This document shows, piece by piece, positions 7,552 through 14,439 of a stretch of 16,479 nt of DNA. Source of the stretch: Bacteroidota bacterium (GTDB lineage Bacteria; Spirochaetota; Spirochaetia; JABMQR01); the NCBI GenBank assembly GCA_013202335.1, contig JABMQR010000310.1:1-16479 (forward strand), written 5' to 3'. The position numbers and the translations under genes were made by a program. The notes beneath the pieces were generated by a model. The model was given only the letters and a program-made list of their open reading frames with translations. It ran no database searches and was not told where the DNA came from. Position 1 is the stretch's first letter; each line of letters opens with the position of its first letter.

Positions 7552-7644
7552 ATGAAAGACCAGGGACTCTGGTTAACGTATTTTTTTTTAGATTTTACTG
7601 TTCAAAAAAATCCTCTTAAAACGATCAAGCAGGAGTGCTTTTAA
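7552..7644 (+). CDS. Small ORF of 30 codons translationally coupled to fabH
   Basis: An ATG at 7552 is preceded by TAGGAG (7541-7546) with a 5-nt gap, an excellent ribosome binding site. The frame runs 30 codons from MKDQGLWLTYFFLDF to a C-terminal KTIKQECF and ends in TAA at 7642-7644, sharing one base with the fabH ATG (TAATG). It has a hydrophobic, Phe-rich first half and a basic second half. Its DNA contains a T9 run (7581-7589) and an A7 run (7604-7610). The proposed promoter lies so close upstream that this ORF would be the first thing translated. It could be a leader peptide setting FabH translation, or a real small protein. I recognise no family; function unknown. Confidence 0.5.
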   Translation: MKDQGLWLTYFFLDFTVQKNPLKTIKQECF

Positions 7645-8681
7645 TGAAAGATGAAACTATGTTTCCCGTATATATACGATCCTTTGGTTCCTGTATCCCG
7701 AAACGGCGTGTAACAAATGAAGAATTATCAAAAACCGTAGATACGGATGATGAATGGATCCGGTCACATACCGGAATTGGTGCCCGGCATTTAGCTGAAG
7801 ACAATGAGGCTACCTCAGATCTTGCCGCAGAAGCTGCCAGAGATGCAATTGCGCGGGCAGGTATGAATATTGAGGATTTGGATTGTATTGTTGTGGCAAC
7901 AGCAACTCCGGATCATAACGGATTTCCTTCAACGGCATGTATTGTGCAGAATAAGCTGGGTTTGAAAAAGATACCGGCATTTGATGTTACAGCAGGCTGT
8001 ACGGGTTTTATCTATGCTCTGGAAATAGCGCTGGCTTTCATGAAAGACAGCCACATGAAAAATATTCTGGTTATCGGATCTGAAAAACTCTCAAGTATCA
8101 TCAACTGGGAAGATCGTAATACCTGTGTGTTATTCGGTGATGGCGCCGGTTGTGCAGTACTTTCTACCGATGAATCTCCCAGACATGCGGAAGATCGCAG
8201 TAACAGAGAATTCAAAGAACCGGGATTTATCGACTCTCTGCTTTATTCTGACGGGAGTGGTTATGAGTATCTAATGGTACCTGCCGGTGGATCGAAAAAC
8301 CCCATTTTGGGGGGAGTTGTGAATATAGAGGATGTTTCCTTACACATGGACGGAAGAAAGGTATACACCTTTGCCGTAAAAGCGGTAAGCGATATTATTG
8401 TCGAAATTCTGAAACGTAATGAAATGACATCTGAAGATATAGATTGGATTGTTCCCCATCAGGCGAACAGCCGAATAATTCAGGCGGCAGCAAGACGACT
8501 AAAAATACCTATCGAAAAATTCTACCTGAATATTGAGGATTTTGCTAATACATCAGCAGCTTCAATTCCCATTGCCTGTACAGAGATGCAGGAGAAGGGA
8601 TTACTAAAAGCAGGAGACGTTGTCCTGACTGTAGGCTTTGGTGCAGGACTAACCTATGGGGGGAACCTTTTTGTCTGGTAG
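7644..8681 (+). CDS. fabH: Beta-ketoacyl-ACP synthase III, FabH
   Basis: Starts fatty acid synthesis by condensing an acyl-CoA primer (acetyl-CoA or a branched or other short acyl-CoA) with malonyl-ACP in the cytoplasm. The 345-residue thiolase-fold protein has the full Cys-His-Asn triad: Cys119 in DVTAGCTGF, His272 in VPHQANSRI and Asn302 in FANTSAAS. Further family marks are DEWIRSHTGI near 36-45 and the C-terminal GFGAGLTYGG. It is longer than the roughly 317-residue E. coli enzyme, mainly through an insert near 174-194 (SPRHAEDRSNREFKEPG). The ATG at 7644 is preferred over a GTG at 7635 because AGGAG at 7631-7635 sits 8 nt before it. Its start overlaps the stop of the small upstream ORF, and fabD follows after 165 nt. 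Confidence 0.96.
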   Translation: MKDETMFPVYIRSFGSCIPKRRVTNEELSKTVDTDDEWIRSHTGIGARHLAEDNEATSDLAAEAARDAIARAGMNIEDLDCIVVATATPDHNGFPSTACIVQNKLGLKKIPAFDVTAGCTGFIYALEIALAFMKDSHMKNILVIGSEKLSSIINWEDRNTCVLFGDGAGCAVLSTDESPRHAEDRSNREFKEPGFIDSLLYSDGSGYEYLMVPAGGSKNPILGGVVNIEDVSLHMDGRKVYTFAVKAVSDIIVEILKRNEMTSEDIDWIVPHQANSRIIQAAARRLKIPIEKFYLNIEDFANTSAASIPIACTEMQEKGLLKAGDVVLTVGFGAGLTYGGNLFVW

Positions 8682-8747
8682 CAGAGCTGATTTCAAAAAT
8701 CGAGGATAAGTAAAAACTGTATTTTTTATGGTTTGAAAATTTTTTAT

Positions 8748-8768
8748 TATACAGATATAGTCTGTATA
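8748..8768. promoter_or_regulatory. Perfect 8-bp dyad between fabH and fabD, candidate operator
   Basis: TATACAGA and TCTGTATA form a perfect inverted repeat around the 5-nt centre TATAG. No T-run follows, so it reads more like a protein-binding site or weak hairpin than a terminator. It lies about 40 bp upstream of a possible fabD -10 box. Confidence 0.4.
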
Positions 8769-8781
8769 GATGGTTTTACTG

Positions 8782-8812
8782 TTGGAAATAAGTTTTTACA
8801 GTGAAATATAAT
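8782..8812 (+). promoter_or_regulatory. Possible internal promoter before fabD
   Basis: A perfect TATAAT at 8807-8812 is preceded by TTGGAA at 8782-8787, but the spacer is 19 nt, longer than ideal. The 165-nt gap after fabH leaves room for separate expression of fabD and fabG. Confidence 0.35.
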
Positions 8813-8846
8813 ACAATTTAATTGATAAAAAAGAGGATTATATATA

Positions 8847-9803
8847 ATGAAGAAAAATGTTTGTTTTTTTCCAGGGCAGGGAGCACAGTATCCGGGAATG
8901 GGAAGAGATTTATATGAGGCTTCGGCTGAAGTTCGAGGGCTGTTTGATGCGGCATCCGATACGACCGGGCGTGATATTAAAGATTTAATTTTTAACGGTT
9001 CTGAAGAAGATTTAAAAATTACCTCAAATACCCAGGTGGCAATTACACTGGTAAATATTTCAGTATATACTATACTCAAAGCGAAGGGGCTGCTTATAAA
9101 CGATGATGCAGAGCCTGTATATGCCGGGTTTAGTCTTGGTGAACTATCAGCCTACTATGCAGCCGGGGTTATTGACCTGGGAACACTTTTCAGTATAACC
9201 AACATGCGTGGGAACCTTATGGCGAAAGCAGCAGCTGAAGCAGTCGAAACCTATGGAAAACTTGGCATGGCAGCGGTAATTGGAAAGGGCTTTGATGAGG
9301 TTGAGGCAATAATCAAAGAATCCGGACTTGAACATGTATACCCTTCAAATGATAACGGCCCGAAACAGGTTGTTGTGGCCGGAGTTGAGGATAGTATTAA
9401 GAAGCTGACTGAGGTATTGAAAGAAGCTGGTACCAGAAGAGTTATTCCTCTTCGGGTTGGCGCACCTTTTCATACACCGTTTTTAGTACCGGCAGCCGAA
9501 GAGTTTAAGGGATTAATTAAAGATTTTACCTTTAACGATCCAAAATATACCGTATACACCAACGTAGATGGCGGAATTGTTAAAACCGGTCAGGAAGCGA
9601 AGGCTAACTGCAGTCGGCAGCAAATATCACCGGTTCGCTGGACTACCACTATTGGTGCGATTGCTGTACATGAGGAATCCGGGGAGCTGAATTCCTGTTT
9701 TGAATCCGGTCCGGGAAAAGTGCTGACTGGCTTGTGGAGAGGCGCTGGAAGCTCCATCTCCTGTAAAACTGTCGGCACTATGGAAGAAATTAACGAATTA
9801 TAA
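8847..9803 (+). CDS. fabD: Malonyl-CoA:ACP malonyltransferase, FabD
   Basis: Transfers malonyl groups from coenzyme A to acyl carrier protein, supplying the extender unit for FabH and FabF. It is 318 residues, close to the usual 310. The oxyanion-loop motif GQGAQYPGMG is at 10-19. The nucleophile Ser96 sits in GFSLGE, a variant of the more common GHSLGE. Arg121 is the expected malonyl-carboxylate ligand and His209 (in GAPFHTPF) is the catalytic histidine. The C-terminal marks SPVRW and GPGKVLTGL are also present. GAGGA at 8833-8837 lies 9 nt before the ATG. It is followed by fabG after 35 nt, suggesting one transcript. Confidence 0.95.
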   Translation: MKKNVCFFPGQGAQYPGMGRDLYEASAEVRGLFDAASDTTGRDIKDLIFNGSEEDLKITSNTQVAITLVNISVYTILKAKGLLINDDAEPVYAGFSLGELSAYYAAGVIDLGTLFSITNMRGNLMAKAAAEAVETYGKLGMAAVIGKGFDEVEAIIKESGLEHVYPSNDNGPKQVVVAGVEDSIKKLTEVLKEAGTRRVIPLRVGAPFHTPFLVPAAEEFKGLIKDFTFNDPKYTVYTNVDGGIVKTGQEAKANCSRQQISPVRWTTTIGAIAVHEESGELNSCFESGPGKVLTGLWRGAGSSISCKTVGTMEEINEL

Positions 9804-9838
9804 TATTTTGCAATGAGAATTAGAGAGAGGAGTACTGC

Positions 9839-10606
9839 ATGCAGGCACAGGAGAGTAATATCGGTGAATGGACCGGTAAAAATATAGTTGTTACCGGCGG
9901 ATCTAAAGGGATAGGGCTGGCAATAGTAGAGTCGTTCCTAAAAAGTAGTGGAAATGTCTGGTACCTTAGCAGGACTGAGGCTGCATCACAAAATGAGTTG
10001 GAATCAGCAGCAGCTGCGGCCGGTGGTAAGGTTTCCTGGATAAAAACAGATATGTCTGAAGAAGCATCGATTATGGAAGCACTCAAGGTAGTACTTGTTG
10101 AAGCTGGATCGGTCGATGTACTGGTAAATAATGCAGGAATCACCCGAGACGGTCTCATAATGCGAATGAAAACTGAGGCCTGGGATGATGTTATTAAGGT
10201 TAACTTGACCGGGGCTTTTATAGCCTGCAGAACACTTGCCCGGTCGATGGCTAAAGCAAGAAAAGGTGTTATCATTAACATCTCCTCTGTTGTCGGAATT
10301 ATGGGCAATGGGGGGCAGACAAATTATGCTGCATCAAAAGCAGGGTTAATCGGATTTTCAAAAAGCCTGGCCAAAGAGCTGGCCTCACGAAACATTCGTG
10401 TGAATGTTATCGCACCGGGTTTTATTGAGACTCAGATGACTGAGGTGATTAATGATGAGATGAAAGAGGTCCTGAAACAGCAGATTCCGTTAGGGCGTAT
10501 TGGTAATCCGGAAGATATTGCGGATACTGTATTGTTTCTTGCTTCAGATAAGGCTGGGTATATAACCGGTCAGGTTCTTGCAGTAGACGGCGGAATGGTA
10601 ATGTAG
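9839..10606 (+). CDS. fabG: 3-oxoacyl-ACP reductase, FabG
   Basis: Carries out the first reduction of each elongation cycle, turning 3-oxoacyl-ACP into 3-hydroxyacyl-ACP with NADPH. It is a 255-residue classical short-chain dehydrogenase. The cofactor motif TGGSKGIG is at 19-26, the NNAG motif at 97-100, a structural Asn122 in VNLTG, and the catalytic Ser150, Tyr163 and Lys167 (in NYAASK). The segment from VVGIMGNGGQ onward closely resembles bacterial FabG rather than a generic dehydrogenase. The N-terminus is about ten residues longer than in E. coli. A strong AGAGAGGAG precedes the ATG by 6 nt. The stop codon at 10604-10606 lies at the base of a 24-bp hairpin, so translation termination and RNA folding meet here. 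Confidence 0.94.
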   Translation: MQAQESNIGEWTGKNIVVTGGSKGIGLAIVESFLKSSGNVWYLSRTEAASQNELESAAAAAGGKVSWIKTDMSEEASIMEALKVVLVEAGSVDVLVNNAGITRDGLIMRMKTEAWDDVIKVNLTGAFIACRTLARSMAKARKGVIINISSVVGIMGNGGQTNYAASKAGLIGFSKSLAKELASRNIRVNVIAPGFIETQMTEVINDEMKEVLKQQIPLGRIGNPEDIADTVLFLASDKAGYITGQVLAVDGGMVM

Positions 10607-10654
10607 TCAATTGAAAAATCGGAACAAAGGTTTGTTCTGATTTTTCAATTGACT
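10605..10654 (+). repeat. Long near-perfect hairpin overlapping the fabG stop codon
   Basis: Two 24-nt arms (10605-10628 and 10631-10654) pair along their whole length with one G-U and only a GG spacer between them. The arms are AT-rich, starting AGTCAATTGAAAA on the left. The last two bases of the fabG stop codon are the first two bases of the stem. No T-run follows, so it is not a textbook intrinsic terminator, but such a strong fold could stop polymerase, protect the upstream message or be an RNase III target. It could also be extruded as a cruciform. Confidence 0.75.
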
Positions 10655-10657
10655 TAT

Positions 10658-10722
10658 GAAGTTTTCGATTAGAAAAGCCTTATATCTATATATTATATAG
10701 ATATAAACAAATCGAAAACTTC
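10658..10722. repeat. Nested double palindrome between fabG and fabF
   Basis: The outer arms GAAGTTTTCGATT (10658-10670) and AATCGAAAACTTC (10710-10722) are perfect 13-bp complements. Inside them, TTATATCTATATA (10680-10692) and TATATAGATATAA (10694-10706) are another perfect 13-bp pair around a single T. The result is a stem with a second stem inside it, starting 3 nt after the previous hairpin. Neither has a T-run. The pairing is certain; the role is unknown. Confidence 0.75.
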
Positions 10723-10757
10723 TGACAAACATGTTGCTTTTTCAAAAACACTTGTTC

Positions 10758-10785
10758 TTGAGAGAGCCGTATGTAATTAAATAAT
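10758..10785 (+). promoter_or_regulatory. Candidate promoter for fabF-fabZ
   Basis: TTGAGA (10758-10763, 5 of 6) is followed after 16 nt by AATAAT (10780-10785, 5 of 6). Transcription would start near 10792, giving a leader of about 37 nt that contains AAAGGAG. A further TATAAT at 10802-10807 has no good -35. With the hairpins just upstream, this suggests fabF-fabZ form a second unit. Confidence 0.45.
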
Positions 10786-10828
10786 TTTATTATATTTTGA
10801 ATATAATGTTAAAGGAGATATAGCTGTA

Positions 10829-12097
10829 ATGAATGATAATGTAAATGGAAGAAGGGTTGTGATTACCGGTTTGGGAGCAATTACTCCACTGGGAAATAGT
10901 ATTGATGAGTTGTGGAGTGGAATTAAAGAGGGAAGATCCGGTATTGCCAGAACTACCCAGATTGATCCTACAGAATTTGCTTCCCAGATTGCCGGAGAAG
11001 TTAAGGATTTTAAAGCAACAGACTTTATGGATAAGAAGGAAGCCCGTAATATGGCTCGCTTTACCCAGTTTGCCGTTGCCGGAACAGTTCAGGCGATGAA
11101 AGATGCGGGTTTAGGCCCAAATGGTGAAGGCGGCTATGAACCCGAAAGAATGGGTGTATACCTCGGAAATGGAATCGGCGGATTTGATATTGCTGAAGAG
11201 GGAGTTGAGAAACTGTTAACTCGTGGTCCGAGAGGAATCCCGCCCATGACTATTCCGAAATTAATCGGGAATGAAGCAGCAGGAAATATAGCAATCAAAT
11301 ACGGGATATTAGGTCCTTGTAATACTATTGTAACAGCTTGTGCTTCCGGTACAGATGCGATTGGTGCAGGGTATCAGGCAATAAAGCATGGTGTTGTGGA
11401 TGCGGTAGTAACTGGTGGTACTGAAGCGGCAATAACTGCACTGGCAGTTGGTGGTTTCTGTAGGATACAGGCACTTTCTACCGAGTATAACGATAGACCT
11501 CAGGAAGCATGCCGACCCTTCGATAAAGACCGTGATGGTTTTGTCCTCGGAGAAGGTGCCGGAATTCTGATTATGGAAGATCTGGAACATGCAAAAGCAC
11601 GTGGTGCAAAAATCTATGGTGAACTTGCCGGTTATGGCCAGTCTTGTGATGCTTTTCATGTTACAGCCCCGAATCCGGAAGGAATAGGAGCTGCCAGAGC
11701 AATGACAACCGCCCTTAAAGATGCCGGGATGCAGCCTGAAGATATTGATTATATTAATGCCCATGGAACATCAACTCCGGTTAATGATCCGATGGAAACA
11801 AAAGCAATTAAACTTACTTTTGGTGAACATGCATATAAACTGAAAGTATCCTCTACAAAATCAATGACCTCCCATCTGGTTGGTGCGGCCGGCGGGGTAG
11901 AGCTTATTATTTCTCTCTTAGCAATCCGTGATCAGTATTTTCCCTGTACCATTAACTTTGGTGAGGCTGGAGTTGATTGTGATTTGGATTATGTTCCGAA
12001 TAAAGGATATCCGGGTAGAATCCGGGCTGCACTTTCAGAATCTCTGGGATTTGGCGGTCACAATGGTGCGCTGATCGTAAAAGAGTATAAGGATTAA
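10829..12097 (+). CDS. fabF: Beta-ketoacyl-ACP synthase II, FabF
   Basis: The elongating condensing enzyme, which extends acyl-ACP by two carbons using malonyl-ACP. It is 422 residues, normal length. The Cys-His-His set is complete: Cys171 in VTACASGTDA, His312 in NAHGTSTPVND and His349 in MTSHLVGAAGG, with Lys344 and the C-terminal GFGGHNGALI loop also present. These match FabF rather than FabB, and no missing residues suggest a chain-length factor. AAAGGAG at 10811-10817 lies 11 nt before the ATG, slightly far. The gene is separated from fabG by 222 nt of palindromes and a promoter. In many bacteria acpP sits just before fabF, but here it is absent. fabZ follows after 3 nt. Confidence 0.96.
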   Translation: MNDNVNGRRVVITGLGAITPLGNSIDELWSGIKEGRSGIARTTQIDPTEFASQIAGEVKDFKATDFMDKKEARNMARFTQFAVAGTVQAMKDAGLGPNGEGGYEPERMGVYLGNGIGGFDIAEEGVEKLLTRGPRGIPPMTIPKLIGNEAAGNIAIKYGILGPCNTIVTACASGTDAIGAGYQAIKHGVVDAVVTGGTEAAITALAVGGFCRIQALSTEYNDRPQEACRPFDKDRDGFVLGEGAGILIMEDLEHAKARGAKIYGELAGYGQSCDAFHVTAPNPEGIGAARAMTTALKDAGMQPEDIDYINAHGTSTPVNDPMETKAIKLTFGEHAYKLKVSSTKSMTSHLVGAAGGVELIISLLAIRDQYFPCTINFGEAGVDCDLDYVPNKGYPGRIRAALSESLGFGGHNGALIVKEYKD

Positions 12098-12100
12098 ATA

Positions 12101-12550
12101 ATGGCTGAGACATACAGGACTATTGATGATCTTCTCCCGCATCGCGATCCGTTTCTTTTTGTAAACAAAATGACACTCTGCACGGATGAGGAGATTCATG
12201 CTGAATATCAGTTTACCGGTGAAGAGGTTTTTTTTGCCGGTCATTTTCCCGGCTATCCTGTGGTACCAGGTGTGCTGCTTGTTGAGATGCTGGCACAATG
12301 TGGTGGTGCCGGTCTGAAACAACAGGGAATAATTCCTGAGAAGGGTCTCTTTTTCCTTGCGACAGTTGAAAAGGTAAAATTCCGGAAGGAAGTAAAGCCT
12401 GGTGATCTGGCCGTGATAGAGGTGAAAAACCTTCGCTGCAGCAGACGGGTGATTAAACAGTCCGGCGCGGTGAAAGTGAATGGTGAAGTAGCAACTGAAG
12501 CTTCCTGGATGTGCATTGTTGGTGTATCCGGAGAGGATTATAATCCGTAA
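12101..12550 (+). CDS. fabZ: 3-hydroxyacyl-ACP dehydratase, FabZ
   Basis: Removes water from 3-hydroxyacyl-ACP to give trans-2-enoyl-ACP, the step after FabG in the elongation cycle. The 149-residue hotdog-fold protein has the N-terminal LLPHRDPFLFVNKM and the active-site segments GHFPGYPVVPG with His48 and LLVEMLAQ with Glu62. The Glu rather than Asp at this position and the length fit FabZ rather than the isomerising FabA. The ATG lies 3 nt after the fabF stop, and its AAGGA (12089-12093) is inside the end of fabF, so the two are co-translated. A strong terminator follows 35 nt after the stop. Confidence 0.95.
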   Translation: MAETYRTIDDLLPHRDPFLFVNKMTLCTDEEIHAEYQFTGEEVFFAGHFPGYPVVPGVLLVEMLAQCGGAGLKQQGIIPEKGLFFLATVEKVKFRKEVKPGDLAVIEVKNLRCSRRVIKQSGAVKVNGEVATEASWMCIVGVSGEDYNP

Positions 12551-12584
12551 TTAGCACTTTGAGATGATAGTTTTTAGAAATAGC

Positions 12585-12615
12585 GCTGCTCCTGTAAAAC
12601 GGGAGCAGCTTTTTT
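12585..12615 (+). terminator. Intrinsic terminator of the fabF-fabZ transcript
   Basis: GCTGCTCCTG (12585-12594) pairs with CGGGAGCAGC (12600-12609), a 10-bp stem with one G-U and loop TAAAA, followed at once by six T (12610-12615). Canonical structure on the plus strand. Confidence 0.88.
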
Positions 12616-12653
12616 ATGTACTGGTACAAACTTTGTGGAAAACCATAGGGATC

Positions 12654-12687
12654 AAAAAAAGCCTGTCCCCAATATTCCGGGACAGGC
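12654..12687 (-). terminator. Intrinsic terminator of the etfB-etfA-acyl-CoA dehydrogenase transcript
   Basis: Read on the minus strand, GCCTGTCCC (12687-12679) pairs perfectly with GGGACAGGC (12669-12661) around a 9-nt loop, followed directly by seven T (12660-12654). It lies about 30 nt after the dehydrogenase stop and about 38 nt from the opposing fab terminator. Confidence 0.9.
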
Positions 12688-12718
12688 CTCATTATCTGCA
12701 GATGTGTTATTTGAATGA

Positions 12719-14428
12719 TTAGCCGATTACATCACTATAATTCTTCAGAAAAGTTGATCCGCCATCAATAATATAGTGCATATTCATGTGGATTCTTGAC
12801 TGCATTTTTTCAATAAAGATTTCAGTAATTTTCATCTTTCTTTCAGAGTGCTCAGCATCCCGGAGAAGGAGATATCCCTGTACCAGGTCTGTTGCCATCT
12901 CTACACAGCGTCGTGCATGGAAGCTCACAAACTCCTCATTATCAACCTCTTTGACACCAATTATAGATTTTTCAAAATCGAGTCTGATTCTCTGCAGTTT
13001 TTTCTGCAGAGCAGGTGCGTATGAGTAATCTTCGGAATCAAATTCATCCAGTAATGCAGCAGCTGTACCTGAGGTGATACCGCCAATTGCCGCAACTACC
13101 TGAAGCTGAGTTGTTCCTTCATAAATATTGGTGATTCGGGCGTCCCGGTAATGCCGTTCAACATTGAACTCCTTCATATATCCTGTCCCGCCGTGGATTT
13201 GGATTGCATCATAAGTGATCTTGTTTGCCATCTCAGTATTGTATGCTTTTACCATCGGAGTCAGCAGGTTTGCAAGACGGGAGTATTTCTTGAGGTCAGA
13301 TTTGAATTCCGCAGAACGTTCCGGGTATTTCTCTTTCATGTGCTCAAGACCCTCTTTCAGGTCCACAATTTTTGCTGTTTCATAGAGAAGGGTTCTTCCT
13401 GCTTCAATAGCAACCCGCATTTCTGTGAGCATCTCAAATACCGGTGGGAGTTCTCTAATAGTTTTTCCAAACTGGATTCTCTCTTTTGCATATTTATCAG
13501 CTTCACGGTAGGCTGCTTCAGCAATACCCACTGCCTGAGAAGCAATTCCCAGACGTGCACTGTTCATCAGCCACATAGTATATCGTGTTAAACCACGTCT
13601 GCGCTCACCTACCAGTGTTGCGGGTGCATTCTTGAACTGCAGTTCACAAGTTGGTGAACCATGTATTCCCAGCTTATGTTCAAGTCGGCGGATTTTCATG
13701 TGTTCATCACGTGTGTAGAGGAAAAAAGAGAGCCCTCTTGCTCCGGTCTGACCATCTTCACTTCTCGCAAGAACCAGTCCGACGGTTCCATTTCCGTTTG
13801 TAATAAATCGTTTAACACCATTTAAAAACCAATTTCCGTTTGCATCCTGATGTGCCCGCAAGTTTACAGCCTGCAGATCGCTGCCTGCATCCGGTTCTGT
13901 CAGTATCATGGATGATCCGTATTCCCCCGATGTAAGCTTGGGAAGAATATCAGCTTTTTGTTTATCCGATGCAAATTTATTGATTGTTTCACCGATATCC
14001 TGTTGGAGACCAAAATTGAGAAATGAAGCATCTGCCCGTGAAACAATTTCGGCTGCTATCGTCAGCATAGTTGTTGGGAAGTTGAGGCCGCCATACTTTC
14101 TGGGTATACAAAAACCCATAAGGTCTGCTTTTGCGAACATATCCTGAACCAGCTTGGTTCCTTTCGCATAGACTACTTCACCATCCTCCAGTTCGACGCC
14201 CTCTTCATCAATCTCAGCTGCCAGCGGCTCAAGAGTCTCCCCGCAGATTTCACCAATGATACTCAGGACTTTTTTGTAAGAATCCATGGCATCAGCGGTA
14301 TCCACCGGTGCATACGAGTATTTCTTAGCTTCCTGAAAGTTGTCCTCTTTGTATGCTATTACTCTATCCAGATCGAGATGGTCGAGCTGAAACAATATAT
14401 CTTCATTATCTAAAAAGAAATTTTCCAT
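12719..14428 (-). CDS. Acyl-CoA dehydrogenase, large (569-residue) form
   Basis: An FAD-dependent enzyme that interconverts acyl-CoA and trans-2-enoyl-CoA, passing electrons to the Etf encoded just upstream. At 569 residues it is much longer than the usual 380 or so. An extra N-terminal stretch of about 40 residues precedes the dehydrogenase core (about 45-465), and about 100 helical residues extend the C-terminus. Core motifs are LTEPDAGSD at 176-184, KRFITNG at 206-212, IQFGKTI at 318-324, IHGGTGYM at 411-418 and YRDARITNIYEGT at 427-439, with Glu437 as catalytic base. A charged insert near 350-385 lies between the C-domain helices. AAGGGG lies 8 nt before the ATG, 11 nt after etfA. Chain-length preference and physiological direction cannot be read from sequence. 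Confidence 0.92.
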   Translation of the reverse strand: MENFFLDNEDILFQLDHLDLDRVIAYKEDNFQEAKKYSYAPVDTADAMDSYKKVLSIIGEICGETLEPLAAEIDEEGVELEDGEVVYAKGTKLVQDMFAKADLMGFCIPRKYGGLNFPTTMLTIAAEIVSRADASFLNFGLQQDIGETINKFASDKQKADILPKLTSGEYGSSMILTEPDAGSDLQAVNLRAHQDANGNWFLNGVKRFITNGNGTVGLVLARSEDGQTGARGLSFFLYTRDEHMKIRRLEHKLGIHGSPTCELQFKNAPATLVGERRRGLTRYTMWLMNSARLGIASQAVGIAEAAYREADKYAKERIQFGKTIRELPPVFEMLTEMRVAIEAGRTLLYETAKIVDLKEGLEHMKEKYPERSAEFKSDLKKYSRLANLLTPMVKAYNTEMANKITYDAIQIHGGTGYMKEFNVERHYRDARITNIYEGTTQLQVVAAIGGITSGTAAALLDEFDSEDYSYAPALQKKLQRIRLDFEKSIIGVKEVDNEEFVSFHARRCVEMATDLVQGYLLLRDAEHSERKMKITEIFIEKMQSRIHMNMHYIIDGGSTFLKNYSDVIG

Positions 14429-14439
14429 TCTGTTACCCC

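Noticed and set aside
7559..7589. Classical attenuator in the small ORF (ACCAG/CTGGT stem followed by T9)
   Set aside because: The stem is only 5 bp and the T-run begins 7 nt after it, so it would be a poor terminator; the peptide lacks a run of one regulatory amino acid.
7552..8681. Fusion of the small ORF to FabH by slippage at the T9 run
   Set aside because: One extra T would shift into the FabH frame, but that frame has a TAA at 7617-7619 before the fabH start, so no fused protein can form by a single slip.
9820..10308. Minus-strand ORF of 162 codons opposite fabG
   Set aside because: It is a long antisense shadow of a strongly conserved short-chain dehydrogenase; the low-complexity Ser/Ala/Pro-rich translation reflects the complementary frame.
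10607..10828. Possible missed acyl carrier protein gene in the fabG-fabF gap
   Set aside because: The gap is 222 nt, slightly shorter than a normal acpP, consists largely of palindromes with stops in the frames read, and shows no DSL phosphopantetheine motif.
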